In this document: positions 22,281 through 32,480 of the stretch, one piece after another
Position numbering within the stretch: the stretch's first letter is position 1
Layout: every line of letters starts with the position of its first letter
DNA from: Gnetum montanum
Lineage: Eukaryota; Streptophyta; Gnetopsida; Gnetales; Gnetaceae
DNA length: 40,728 nucleotides
Assembly (NCBI GenBank): GCA_015680685.1
Contig: MNCI01003865.1
Location: 212,386-253,113 of the forward strand
Direction: 5' to 3'
The notes under the pieces: model-generated
Told to the model about the DNA's origin: nothing
Databases searched by the model: none
The model's input: the letters and a program-made list of their open reading frames with translations, nothing else
Made by a program: the position numbers and the translations under genes

Positions 22281-22890
22281 ATGTGAGCATGGATTGCGAA
22301 TCCCACTACATTGGGATTTTGGGTCCTTTTCCTAGGAGGTGCCAATTGGGGTCCACCTAAGTTGAAGTGGTCTTTTGCTTCCAAACTTTCCTCCAACCTA
22401 GCATAGTTCAATCTCTCCTCTCTTAAACTCTTAGTTTACTATGAGCTGAGTGAATGTTTTGGGCAAGGGGTTTGGATGGGTAATGTATAAGTTTGGGAGT
22501 AATCTTCACAAATCAATTTTTCCAGAACCAAATTTTCTAATCATCCCTAGTAGGAAACACATAGCACTGGAGCTTTTCATTGATTTAGATTCATTCATTA
22601 TCCATCCCAACATTGTTTTTACATCCTACATCAAGGGGTAGTGTAGATACAAGGAAGTTTAAGGATTTTGGGGATTTCTTGCATTCTTGGTTTAAGATGT
22701 TGAAGAGGAAGGTGGCCACCAATAAAAATAAACCTTTGGAGAAGGTAGGCACTACTAACAAATGGCTTTCTCATCTACCATAGTCCATATTTGGAGAATG
22801 GTCTTCATCTATGACTCCCAAGTACACCACTCTACCATTCTTTTTCTATGACATTTTTTGTTTTAAACCTAGGCATTTTGGCTTAGTTTG

Positions 22891-24289
22891 GCTTGTTACA
22901 TGCATGGAATTTATTTTTGAAAAATTCCTAAACTAGATTTTGGTCTTGATTTTATGGTTATAGTGTTTATTTTGCTTTAATATTGGTTATGTTAGGTTAT
23001 AAATGTTTTGGCTTTATTCTGTGTAATTTTTGTTGATTCCTATGAAAAAGTAGCATCTCCTTTTTATTTTTTCATAAGAATATGACTAGGAATTTTTAGT
23101 TTTCAAGGGCATAGGATCATAGTGCATTGCTTAATGGTTGACATGGTTTTTGAACCACAAGTTTTTGATTTATGGTCAATTTTCTATGATATTTTTTGTA
23201 AGTCAATGTGGATGATCAGTTTTTTGCTATTAAATTAGCCCCATTTTCTAATTTTTTTAATAAAAAATTAGCATGAAATTTTTGGTTTTTGGATCATGAG
23301 TTTTTTTTACTATTCATTGGTTAAGCTTCTTGTGGAACCACTAAATTCTAACTTACAATTGATTTTCTATGAATTTTTTCATAAGTGAATGCATAGTAGG
23401 TTTTGGGTTTTTTGATGCTTTACCCACTCAAAACTAGGTAGTGTTAGCACTTAGAAAACTTTTTTCTATCAAGGTTCCAACTTCCTAAGGATGCATAGGC
23501 ATCACTTTTGGGAATTTGAAAAAAATTTGTATTTTTACTTAGTGCTTTATTGTAGTTATTTTTTTTTATAGTTTGGGATTTTTTTTTGTGAAATTTCAAA
23601 ATGTTTCTAGGTTATTTTGTGAATTTTTACTAGGCCTGATACTACAACATTGATATTAATTTTGGTTGAATTTTATGTGTGCATAGTATTTAGACTTAGA
23701 AAAAGTTTTTCAATGCAAATTTATCATTTTTTATTGATGTTGACTACCCCATATAGTTGTAGTTTTGATTGTTGTAACTACAAATCCCCCGGGCTATATG
23801 GGCAGTGCTACCCTAATTTAGGTAATTTTTCATGCAATGGTAAAAAATAATATGGTTATTTATAGGTTTTATTTTGATTTCAAATAGTCATTTCAATTTT
23901 TATAAATTTTTAACTTGCCCCCCTAGAGTTTTCACTATAGCTAATTTCATTGTAAACTAGGATTTGTAGTTGAAACTTTGTCAAATTCAAGTTGGAATTT
24001 TATGTTTATTATTATTGTAAGCTAGATATTGGTATAGGATAATCCTCATGGTTTCAAAGCTTTTACATAAATTTGTAATTTTATGCAATTTTCCACCATG
24101 AAGTTACCATCAGTGTTCATGGGTTGTTTGTCCTTTTCCCCAATTTTTGTTAAGTCTCGTTTTGGGTTCTAAGGGTTGTAAGTGGTATACTTTGCTATTT
24201 ATTTTGATATGGAAATTTTGGTATTATGGTTGTAATTTTAATTAATTTTAATTTTTTCAATGATTATTATATTTTAGTTATGGTCATGC
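22891..24289. other. AT-rich non-coding stretch, possible long first intron of the aORF
   Basis: T-rich on the plus strand (many TTTT tracts, TTTTTTTTATAG near 23561), with no sustained frame. It lies between two coding blocks of the antisense gene, so a large intron is the simplest reading. An acceptor such as TTATGGTCATGCAAG (ending at about 24292) is possible. Donor not fixed. Confidence 0.4.
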
Positions 24290-24774
24290 AAGGATTTAAT
24301 GGTCATTGTTGGGATGTGTAGGGCCTTCTTGAAGCTAATCTTGGTGGTGATCGAGTTGGTTGGGATCTTATGTTGCATTCACACACTAGGATCCAACATC
24401 CCACATACCCACATGGTGTTGGAATGTGGCTCTCTATGGTTCAAGCCAGGGGCAAAGGAGTTTCTAGCCTTTTTTTTGCAAAACTTCAGTGTCATGGTGT
24501 GGTCACACTCAATGTCTCACACAACAACTATCATCATAGAAACCTTGTTACCCTGATCTGCTAGATTAATCATTAAATTAATTGATGGTGATCCAAAAAC
24601 ACATGTTGAGGGTGAAATACTTGATGGCATGTATCCTAGAGGCACTCATAAGTTTTCCAAGAATTGGGACATGCCCGACTTCATCCAATATAATGCCAAC
24701 AACATGTTACTATTTGGCCACCACATTAATACATTGTTTTAAAATCTTCCTAGTACTATCTACCACATGGAAGG

Positions 24775-24878
24775 GTAAGAATGATTTTTAAGTTTTCCTC
24801 TTCTATTGGTTTACTTATTTGTTTTATTAGGCTACTTGGCTTTTATGATTTTTTTTGCTTGAATTACCATGTTAGCAG
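24775..24878 (+). other. Predicted 104-nt intron in the aORF
   Basis: The donor is AAGG|GTAAGA and the acceptor TGTTAGCAG|GTACAAGG, with a T-rich run before the acceptor. Joining the flanks keeps the reading frame: ...TIYHMEG is followed by YKVDDKGFIKI and then about 75 further codons with one stop at the junction side. This is the best supported intron of the gene. Confidence 0.7.
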
Positions 24879-27800
24879 GTACAAGGTGGATGATAAAGGG
24901 TTTATCAAGATTTAAAAGCTCTTGTCCTTGACCCAAGCAACATTAGGTGTTTTTGCCAAAAGCCCTATAGTGAGGCTCATAGTAGTGGAGCAACTCAAAG
25001 GTAACTTCGGTAGGTATACCATGCGCTATTCCATGGCTTACCAAATGTGTGTACCTAATGGGATGACCCATGGTTGGTGGGGTAAATTAGATCTTAGTAT
25101 AGAGACATACATACTCCTTAGGATCCCCACACTAAATTTTTCAAGTAGGCAACGTAAGAATTCTTATTTTTGTCTTTTTGTTTATTTTTTTATGCAATTC
25201 CGACATTTTCTAGTTGTATGATTATTTGGTCATCTTGTCTTCAATTGTTTTATTGGTTTTAATAGTGTGGCCACAAGTGTTATTTCTAATTTTCTATCTT
25301 TAATGTTTATCATTTTTGTCAAGTTATTATTATTTTATGAGTTTTATGATGTACCTATGCCCAAGCTAATGGGTCATTTTTATTATGTTGTAGAGGCTAT
25401 GTCACCATCCATCATTTTTGTACTTGCTTTAGAACATGTTAAGGAGACACTTATCCTCAAGTTTGATGAGGTGGAGGTAATGCAAAACTAGTTGGTCAAT
25501 CAAGCATCTAGGGAGGTCCAATTAAGGATAACCAATGCAGGGTTACTTGACTTATTCATGGTCCCTATTCTAGTCATTCCTACCCCTGACATGGTGAACA
25601 TCATTAACTCCTTTAACAAAGAAGTGAATACATTCATCACTCAAGTTCATGGTGTGCCTGCCACCTTAGCCATCACTGAATATACTTTTAGTGACATCTT
25701 GAACATCCCTTGTGAGTGGATGAAGATTTTCACCAAGCTATGGAAAGAGGTGGGCCACCAAACGAAGGTGGAAAAATGGCTAAACACTCATTGTGGCCAC
25801 TCTAGGTTGTCCTTGACTAACTACCAGATTGTGGAGGTGAAGGAGATGTACCCATTGTTCCAATCCTAGGCTTTCCCTAAGCTATTGTTACTAAAGAAGG
25901 TTCTAGGCATTGAGTAGGTATGGATCATGAAAAAGGTATTTATAGAGGATGGTTAATTCAAGTAGACTATTCATTTGGCTTCTAGACTACAAGGGAAGAT
26001 CATGAAACTTCAAGATAATCTCAAAACAATATGTCACATGCACTATGCATTCTTTGCAACATATCTTCTTGGTGGTGCAGAAGGATGGATGATGGGTAAG
26101 CCAAGATCCATCATAGCTTTCTAAGCCTTATGAGAAACATATTTTTCTAATCATGTAAGCTCAAAATCCACTAGAGAACATTGGTAAATCCTTATCTATT
26201 ACCACTAAGCATTTTAGTGGTATCTATTTTCCTTCCCCTAATATCATGGAGAGAGAGCCTCAAGTTGCCTACAAGGATGTTCATAAGGCCAATTAGTTAC
26301 ATGCTGAAGATAATGCAGTAGCTAAAGCAAAGATAAATAGGCCTATTTTTGAATAAGCAGCACCAATCATTAAGCCACCCACTAAGAGGAGGCTTGTTAT
26401 TAAACTTGGTTAAGCACATCATGCAGTAACATGTGTGTTTTATTTATGTTATGTTATTTAAATTATTTAGTATTTATGTTTTATGTTATGGGGCTATGTT
26501 GTTATTTTGGTTTTAGGAAAAATATGCTAAGTGGTTCTATGTTTTGTCTTCATTATTCTTGTATGTAAACAAAAAGAACTAGTGGCCCAAGAAACAAAAA
26601 TGGAGGTAGAATAGAAAGGCCTAGAGGAGGAGGTGCTACAATGGCATGAGAATGAGGGGCTATCCAATGCCACCTTGGATGCCTTTGATGCCATATTTGG
26701 TAATTCATAACTAGCTAAACCTCATGATTCTTTGTTCTAGGTGTTGCATCTTGTAGTTTTATGTTTAAGCCTAATTTCAACTATTAGTTAATTGTCATGC
26801 TTATTTTATCTTGTAAACCTCAAAATAACACCTCAACCTCCATGTTTTACATGAAATCATGGGTGGAGATTCCAGAAAAATGGAGTTCATGTAAGGGATG
26901 ACCAAAGACATGATTGATTAGTTACAACAGATTGCTCCCAATGTTGGTAAGAATATTAATTCATTTTTTATTTAAAATTTTTTTATTAGCTTATGTATTT
27001 TTGTTTCATATTATTTTTATGGTCTTAATGATTTAAAGTTTTTTCAATCATTTTGTCACTTTTTGTTTACATGGTATTATGTGTTTATGTTTCGTTGTGT
27101 TGGTTGTAGTGTCAAAGGTTGGATGGGATTCCAACCATGCCATTGAGTTCAATGAATTACCCATCCAATCACCTAAAGTGAAAAATGTTCAATAAATCTT
27201 ATATGAAAGTGCCACTGAATGTGCACTTTCATGTGCTAGAATCTCATGGGAATGCCAATGTTCCAATGAGTTTTTATGGAAATGAGTTGTAGCATTAGAG
27301 AGGGAGACTAAGAAATAGGCCAAGGAGATTAAAGATATTAGGGATTACAAGGAGTTTTTGGAAGCCCAAGTGGCTAATAGGGACTCCCTATGAATCAAAG
27401 AGATTGAATGGGCATAGTATTGGAATGCCATCCATGGAAAAGTTGTTCTTGCCAAGGAGCTTATGGAGTAGAAGTTGTAGATGGACTTGCTAGCCTATAA
27501 GGCTAGGAAGTGGAGGGACTATTATACTTAGTTCCTTAAGTGGCATTAGGAACAAAAGGACCATGAGAAAAAGTACAAGGCCAAATGGGAGAGCTACGTC
27601 AAGTGGCTATAGGAGAATCAATGCCAGAGATGTCTTAAAGTTTTTTGAAGTCTCTCTAGTAGCTAATTCTCCAACTCCTTAGGTTACTATAGATTTTGGG
27701 AAGGTGGCTACCACAAAATTTTCATAGGAGCCACCTACATGGACTAATATTGATGAGAGTAACCCTAGTCCATGTTAATTTCTAGGAAGTGGGTTGGGCC

Positions 27801-28017
27801 TAGATGACCAAAGACCAAATCCTTCATCGTCTAGAGGTTGGTCTTTGGAGCTTCCCTATAGAAGACATTGGTCTAGAGTCTTTCCATGGTTTTTTTTAAT
27901 TAGTTATATTTCATTTTAATTAAATTTATGATTTATCTATGTTGATTACTAATTATAATTTTGTTTTTGTTGTTGGTATAGTTACTTGGTGACACTAGTG
28001 GCCTCAGTGATGATGAA

Positions 28018-28227
28018 GTTGAAGATGCTCCTCCTCCACCTCGAGTTGCATTTTTGATTTCATGTATCTACTTTATTCTTATTTTTGATTATGTATTGAT
28101 GTGGAGGAGGAGCATCTTCAACTCATTGTATCTAGTGGCCTTTTAGTCATGAATAAAGTAGATACAATGAGTTTCATTTTTTTAGTCATGTATCTACTTT
28201 ATTCTTATTTTTGATTATGTATTGATG
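28018..28227. repeat. Complex inverted/direct repeat rearrangement at the aORF end
   Basis: A perfect 22-bp inverted repeat (28018-28039 against 28101-28122, arms beginning GTTGAAGATGCTCC) and a perfect 41-bp direct repeat (28061-28101 and 28187-28227, beginning CATGTATCTACTTTATTC) are interleaved. Smaller inverted pieces lie between: GAATAAAGTAGATACA at 28151-28166 against 28063-28078, and ACTCATTGTATCTA 28121-28134 against 28159-28172. CTAGTGGCCT occurs at 27995-28004 and 28132-28141. The perfect identity in otherwise decayed DNA means this event is recent. It replaced the normal end of the antisense ORF. Confidence 0.85.
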
Positions 28228-28626
28228 TTTTGGCTAGTCTTATTCATCATTTGTTTTTGAGACATTTATTATTTTTTATGTTATTGCTACATGGTGTAGT
28301 TATGGCTGTTGGGACTTTTGTTTATTTTATACACTTGTTGTTGATTGGACTTGTGTCACATAGTGAAACTATGGCTATATTTTATGGAAATTTTAATTTC
28401 TATTATTTATTTAAGATTTTAATTTTGTTATATATGTTCTAGCACTTTTGGTTTTATGCATCCTATGTGTTTTACATTTTGTTCACATTATGAGGATACA
28501 CTAACCTATATTGGTTGAATCATATGGTTATATGGAAATATTTGGTAAAGTAAAATTTCACATTAACTAGGACCACGAAAAGGTAGATTAAGGCATAATG
28601 ACTATAAACAAGTTATGAGAATGTTG
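28228..28626. other. AT-rich spacer, no gene seen
   Basis: This region downstream of the antisense gene corresponds to 730-1106 in copy 1. It shares phrases with it such as ACATGGTGTAGTTATGGCTG, CACATAGTGAAACTATGGCT and AATTTTAATTT. It probably holds the 3' untranslated sequence of the antisense gene. Confidence 0.4.
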
Positions 28627-28703
28627 TTAGTTTTAGGCCATAGCATGCCACTAGTTTAAGGCCTTGGTGGGCCATTCGTTTACCAATTTTAGGCCATGGA
28701 TGG
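28627..28703. repeat. About 30-bp tandem repeats, family X copy 3
   Basis: Three units: TAGTTTTAGGCCATAGCATG, TAGTTTAAGGCCTTGGTGGG and AATTTTAGGCCATGGATGG. They are homologous to 1107-1287 and 11396-11488. Confidence 0.75.
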
Positions 28704-28999
28704 CCATTATTTAAAAGAGAAAAATTTTTGTAAGTTTCATGTTTTAATAATTTTATATATTTTTTTAGGTTTCACAATTTTTATGGTATTTTCTTTATTT
28801 TACATTTTGAAGAAGACAAGGCATAAAAACATAAATGATAAATAAAAGTAAAATATAGGTTATGTGCTAATTAAATATAAACAAAGATAAGAAAAGGTTA
28901 AATTAGGAAAAGCAACTAAATGAAGAGGTTATATGATTGTGGACATAGAGTCAATAAATAAGGAGCATACATTTGATTGTGCAAATGTCTCCTAACCTT

Positions 29000-29498
29000 C
29001 TAAATATTATGAAAGGTGTAGGATCTACATTGCATGATCCTATATTTTCCATTCCCTTTGCTAAACATGTCGAAGGAGAGCTCTTTCCATGGTGCATCCA
29101 TGGTTCCATTGTTATCTTTTCGAGCGTCTTCCACTCTATTAGGTCTTTGGACCTTATCCTTGATCACAAGAGCTTCTTATTGAAACCCCACTTGAAATCC
29201 TTGTTCAATGTCAACATTGTTGACTACTAAGGGGGCTACACTATCACCATGGATAATTATTTTACCTTGCTCATAAGGAAAGTGAATTTCTTAATGGATG
29301 GGTGAGAAAACAACTCATAATTAAGCTAGCAAAGGCCTTACTTGGATGAGATTGAACCCTAGTGTCTCTTCCATGACCAAGAAATTATTTATTATAGGAA
29401 ACTATTCCCCTACTACAAAGTCCAAAGATATTAAGCCTTTAATTGCCACACAATATCCATTAAAGGATTTAAGAGTGAGAGTTGAGGTATGTTGCATG
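29000..29498 (-). pseudogene. Protease C-terminal part, family X copy 3 (left of insertion)
   Basis: The minus strand reads HMQHTSTLTLKSFNGYCVAI, then LISLDFV, NFLVMEETLGFNLI and finally FPYEQG. It aligns codon by codon with the protease of copy 1 (LKSFNGSRVSIKG; FLVMEKMPRFNLI; LPYEGG). The N-terminal half, with the catalytic DDG, is 9 kb away at 38762-38870 because element Y is inserted between them. Downstream (29000 leftward) it runs into the 30-bp repeats without any RT. Confidence 0.8.
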
Positions 29499-29503
29499 TG
29501 TTC
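29499..29503. repeat. Target-site duplication of element Y (left)
   Basis: TGTTC directly precedes the left LTR and is repeated at 38757-38761 directly after the right LTR. A 5-bp duplication is the usual footprint of LTR-retroelement integration. The flanks belong to one interrupted protease frame. Confidence 0.85.
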
Positions 29504-29530
29504 TAATGAGTCATGATTTGCTAGGCCATA

Positions 29531-29580
29531 ATATCGGGTATATGATATCAGGTATGCGATATTGGGTACACGATATTGCA
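29531..29580 (+). promoter_or_regulatory. 14-bp tandem motif array upstream of the LTR promoter (element Y, left)
   Basis: The units are ATATCGGGTATATG, ATATCAGGTATGCG, ATATTGGGTACACG and a partial ATATTGCAGG, head to tail at an exact 14-bp period, about 50 bp upstream of TATAAATA. The right LTR has the same array at 37906-37958. Each unit junction creates a near-palindrome of the GATATC / GGTACC kind. It is a likely binding-site cluster for a host factor; the factor is unknown. Confidence 0.7.
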
Positions 29581-29629
29581 GGCTTGGAAATAATGTCGAA
29601 TATTTGATATTGTTGTTCCCATGTTATCC

Positions 29630-29637
29630 TATAAATA
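29630..29637 (+). promoter_or_regulatory. TATA box, left LTR of element Y
   Basis: TATAAATA in TTATCCTATAAATA, identical in the right LTR (38006-38013) and about 50-60 bp downstream of the 14-bp repeats. Transcription of the element probably starts about 30 bp downstream. Confidence 0.75.
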
Positions 29638-30392
29638 TAGCATTAAGATGCACAATAGAGAAGTTTTTGGGGAGGGGAAAGTCTTTAGTCAATTTTTAGT
29701 TTTCAGCTCTTAATAATCAGTTTTAGTGTTGTTTCCAAGTGCATTCCCACAATGTGATGCTTATAATTGTATGGAACCTTTGGTCGAGTGTGATGTACTT
29801 GGACATGCACATGAGCAGTAATAAAGATGAAGATTACTCCATCATTGTAGCATTCACTTAGCTTTTAATTATTTTAATTTTTGATCACTTATTAATATTT
29901 TCTTAGTTAATATTTCTTTTATCATCGTTTACTATTCCTATTGTTAATGTGGAATGAGTACGCCTTAATCATGAACATTTTAGTATAACTACATAGTAAC
30001 CTAGTAGTGTATCAAGTAGTGCTTTGAGTGATGTGAGCTTGGTAATCCTAGAAGTAGTACATGAAGTCCAAGATGCATATGGAAGATTAGGAATGGATGC
30101 TCATCACACTTAGGCTAGCTTAGATCTTATTTCCTATTGTCCATTAGCTTAATTAAGTTATCTCTTATTATCCTTAAGAGTAGCATAGTAGTAGGGATCA
30201 CATCATACACGTCACTCTAGACTAAACCATATGTGACAAAGCAAATACTAGTCCAAGTGGGAAGACAATGAACTACAATTAACGTATAACCATTTAGGTG
30301 CCATAACTAGTCCATCCGCGGAGTTTGATTAGATCATGCGTACATGCTCATATTCATATGGTTGAGCATGGGGGTACCTCGTTGCTCATCGT

Positions 30393-30410
30393 TAGGACCA
30401 TTGCTGGGGA
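30393..30410 (+). promoter_or_regulatory. Primer-binding site of element Y
   Basis: TAGGACCATTGCTGGGGA, starting two bases after the left LTR. It resembles the tRNA-Asp-type site TGGCGCC(A/G)TTGCCGGGGA typical of Athila-like plant elements at about 14 of 18 positions. Three of the four differences are G-to-A or C-to-T. This is a different primer class from family X. Confidence 0.65.
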
Positions 30411-30519
30411 TGGTCCTAGTTATCTAGATTAGTTATATCATACAAAATTGCTATAATAGGGTATTAATGATATATCTTTCAAACAAATAAATTAAATTCA
30501 ATTAAGTTAGACACAATTC

Positions 30520-32480
30520 ATGACAATGTATCTTTCACAAGACAGTGATAATGCAATATCTAGTGAGGCAATTCATTGGAGAACCAATGAAATTTATGAT
30601 GAAGAAGAAGTTTTGGGTACTCAATCTTATGTAGAAGTTTTATATGTTCATGGACTCCCCAAAAATAATCAAGGACTTTTGTCATTCAACTCAAACATCT
30701 CTAGTGAGGGTGGGACATCCCCTAGAATAAGGGGGCCCATAAGGCCTAGGACCTTCTCAATGGGTAGCAAGAGTACATTAAGGGATGATTGGGAGACTTA
30801 CAAAAGTTATGACAAGTCTTCTAGGTCTCTCTCTTTCTTTGCTCTTTCAACGTCAAGTTTTGACACAAATGACTATTTCTTAAGTAATCGGCATAGTAAT
30901 AACAATTGAACCCATTGGAAAAATTAGGAATGCTAACATAAGCATAGACAACATTATTCCAACTGATGAACTCAAAACCTATTTAGTGACTATGAACCCC
31001 TAAGGATCACTAAGTGCCTAATGCATATAACAGAGGCCATTTAGATATCCCATAGGCATCACAAGGAAATTCGTCTATCTAGGCTTGATTTAAACAAGTT
31101 TCTTATGTTCTCAGAAGGCTATGATTCAGATTCACAACATCATCTACAAGCCTTCTATGATGTTTGTGTATGGAAAAACATTGAGAATGGGTGGAAAAGG
31201 CTTAAGCCCTTCCCTATTACATTCATTGTCCAAGCTAAAGTATGGTACAAGTCTTTAAAATCGAATTCAATTCACCATTGGCCAACAATGGTAAACCTCT
31301 TCAACAAAAGATATCAAACCTATGCAAGAGTGTCAACCTTGAGGAGACAAATCCAAGAGTGGAAACAAGAACAACATGAACCCTTAGACATGGCCTTAAA
31401 AAGATATTACTCTTTGTTAAAAAAATGCCCAGGCCATGGGTTCTTCGAGGAAACTCTAATGTATCACATCATGGATGGGCTTTGTAGTGAAACAAGGGAG
31501 TCCCTAGGGATGTATGCCCTAGGTCAACTATATGAAATATGAACACATCAATTCCAAGAGCCTATTAAGTGGGTAGCAAAAGAAGAAGGATAAATAGCCA
31601 AATTGGAGAATGTTAAAAAATCTCAATAGGATCAAAATCTTGAAATAATAAAGGTCCATAATCATGAAGAGGAGAAATCAACTCATGTCAAGGAGATGAA
31701 ACCATCCCCACCTTTGCCAATACTAAAATCACTAGATGAAATCAAGGAAAAGATCAAAAAGATTATGGAGTGGGTACATGAAAAATATGAAGAATATGAA
31801 AACATTATTAGAGGGATACCCATGCAAGATAACTTTGATAACCAAAACAAACAAAGGATACCAAACCTAGAAACAGGATAGAATAATATTTAACAATCAA
31901 AAAGAAGGGCTGAAGAAAATGAGGATAGGGGCTTAACCACAAATCATAAGTATTAATGCGATGTTTTTCTGTATGATCACCCAAAAGGCCAATGCCCAAT
32001 TTTGTCACATCTACATGAGCATTTTAAAAGAATGTTACATCCAGATTTTATATAGAAGTACTATGCTCAACCGCAGTGGCAAAACCCCCAGTCATGGGGG
32101 AGGCCATCACCAAACTGGCCAAACCCTTCATATCACCTAAACCCAAGTGCCTATTATGTTCAACACCCTATTTCTCCAACTAGATCAACATCCTCTACTT
32201 CACCTCATCGTTATCACTCTTCTGAGTATCATCAAGTCATGTCCTCTCCTACAAGATCACCACCTCATGTTCCTCAGACTCCTTACTCTTAATATTCTCC
32301 TCCTTCACCTCCTTCTACATTGCCACCAGTTTTACCAAAAGGCTTCACACCATAGCACCAACCAATGAACATTACTTATGCTACTACTATTAATAGCAAT
32401 GGGAGTCCTCCACAATATTGAAAGTGTCCTTTCTTTAGGCATGGTCGTAGAAAGAGATAGCATGGTTCTAAAACCATTGC
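30520..32480 (+). pseudogene. gag pseudogene of element Y
   Basis: One reading frame runs the whole length with about a dozen stop codons, starting MTMYLSQDSDNAISSEAI. The N-terminal 130 residues are Ser/acid-rich and disordered-looking. A retrotransposon gag (capsid) domain follows at 31105-31545: FYDVCVWKNIENGWKRL, AKVWYKSL, WPTMVNLFNKRY, RRQIQEWKQEQHEPLDMAL, then CPGHGFFEE and MDGL. That is the W..L...W..L...F..RF pattern, with QxxxExLxxxxxRY replaced by QEQHEPLDMALKRY. A charged stretch (31700-31800, Lys/Glu) follows, then HPKGQCPILSHLHEHF (about 31980), and a Pro/Ser/Tyr-rich tail (32060-32350). No canonical CCHC knuckle is visible. Confidence 0.8.

Larger units (their letters stand above)
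22441..28050 (+). pseudogene. Multi-exon antisense ORF (aORF) of family X, copy 3
   Basis: This plus-strand gene lies inside a minus-strand retroelement. Likely parts are: a first coding block 22441-22890 (FGWVMYKFGSNLHKS; then, shifted one frame, KFKDFGDFLHSWFKMLKRKV); a block from about 24290-24774 (GVGMWLSMVQARGKGVSS; DMPDFIQYNANNMLLFGHHI); intron 24775-24878 (GTAAGA...TTAGCAG), whose removal keeps the frame; exon 24879-25153 (RYTMRYSMAYQMCVPNGMTH); intron 25154-25265; exon from 25266 (VHGVPATLAITEYTFSDILN; then YAFFATYLLGGAEGWMMGK near 26045); intron 26947-27109; coiled-coil exon 27110-27888; intron 27889-27981; acidic/Pro exon from 27982 (DTSGLSDDEVEDAPPPP). Single stops and a few frameshifts break it. 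I do not recognise the family with certainty. The VxGVxxxxxxxxxxxxLNIP segment recalls plant retroelement 'putative plant transposon protein' domains, which is a tentative idea. Confidence 0.6.
29504..30391 (+). repeat. Left LTR of element Y
   Basis: It begins TAATGAGTCATG (the right LTR begins TGATGAGTCATG, so the terminal TG has decayed to TA) and ends GCTCATCG (the right LTR ends ACTGATCA). It contains three 14-bp promoter repeats at 29531-29572, a TATA box CCTATAAATA (TATAAATA at 29630-29637), and an AATAAA poly(A) signal at 29820-29825. Long stretches such as GTCTTTAGTCAATTTTTAGT and TTAGTGTTGTTTCCAAGTGC are shared exactly with the right LTR. Confidence 0.9.

Noticed and set aside
28018-28122. 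microRNA-type hairpin from the 22-bp perfect inverted repeat
   Set aside because: The arms are separated by 61 nt and are part of a larger patchwork of copied pieces, better explained by template switching; no evidence for a dedicated precursor.
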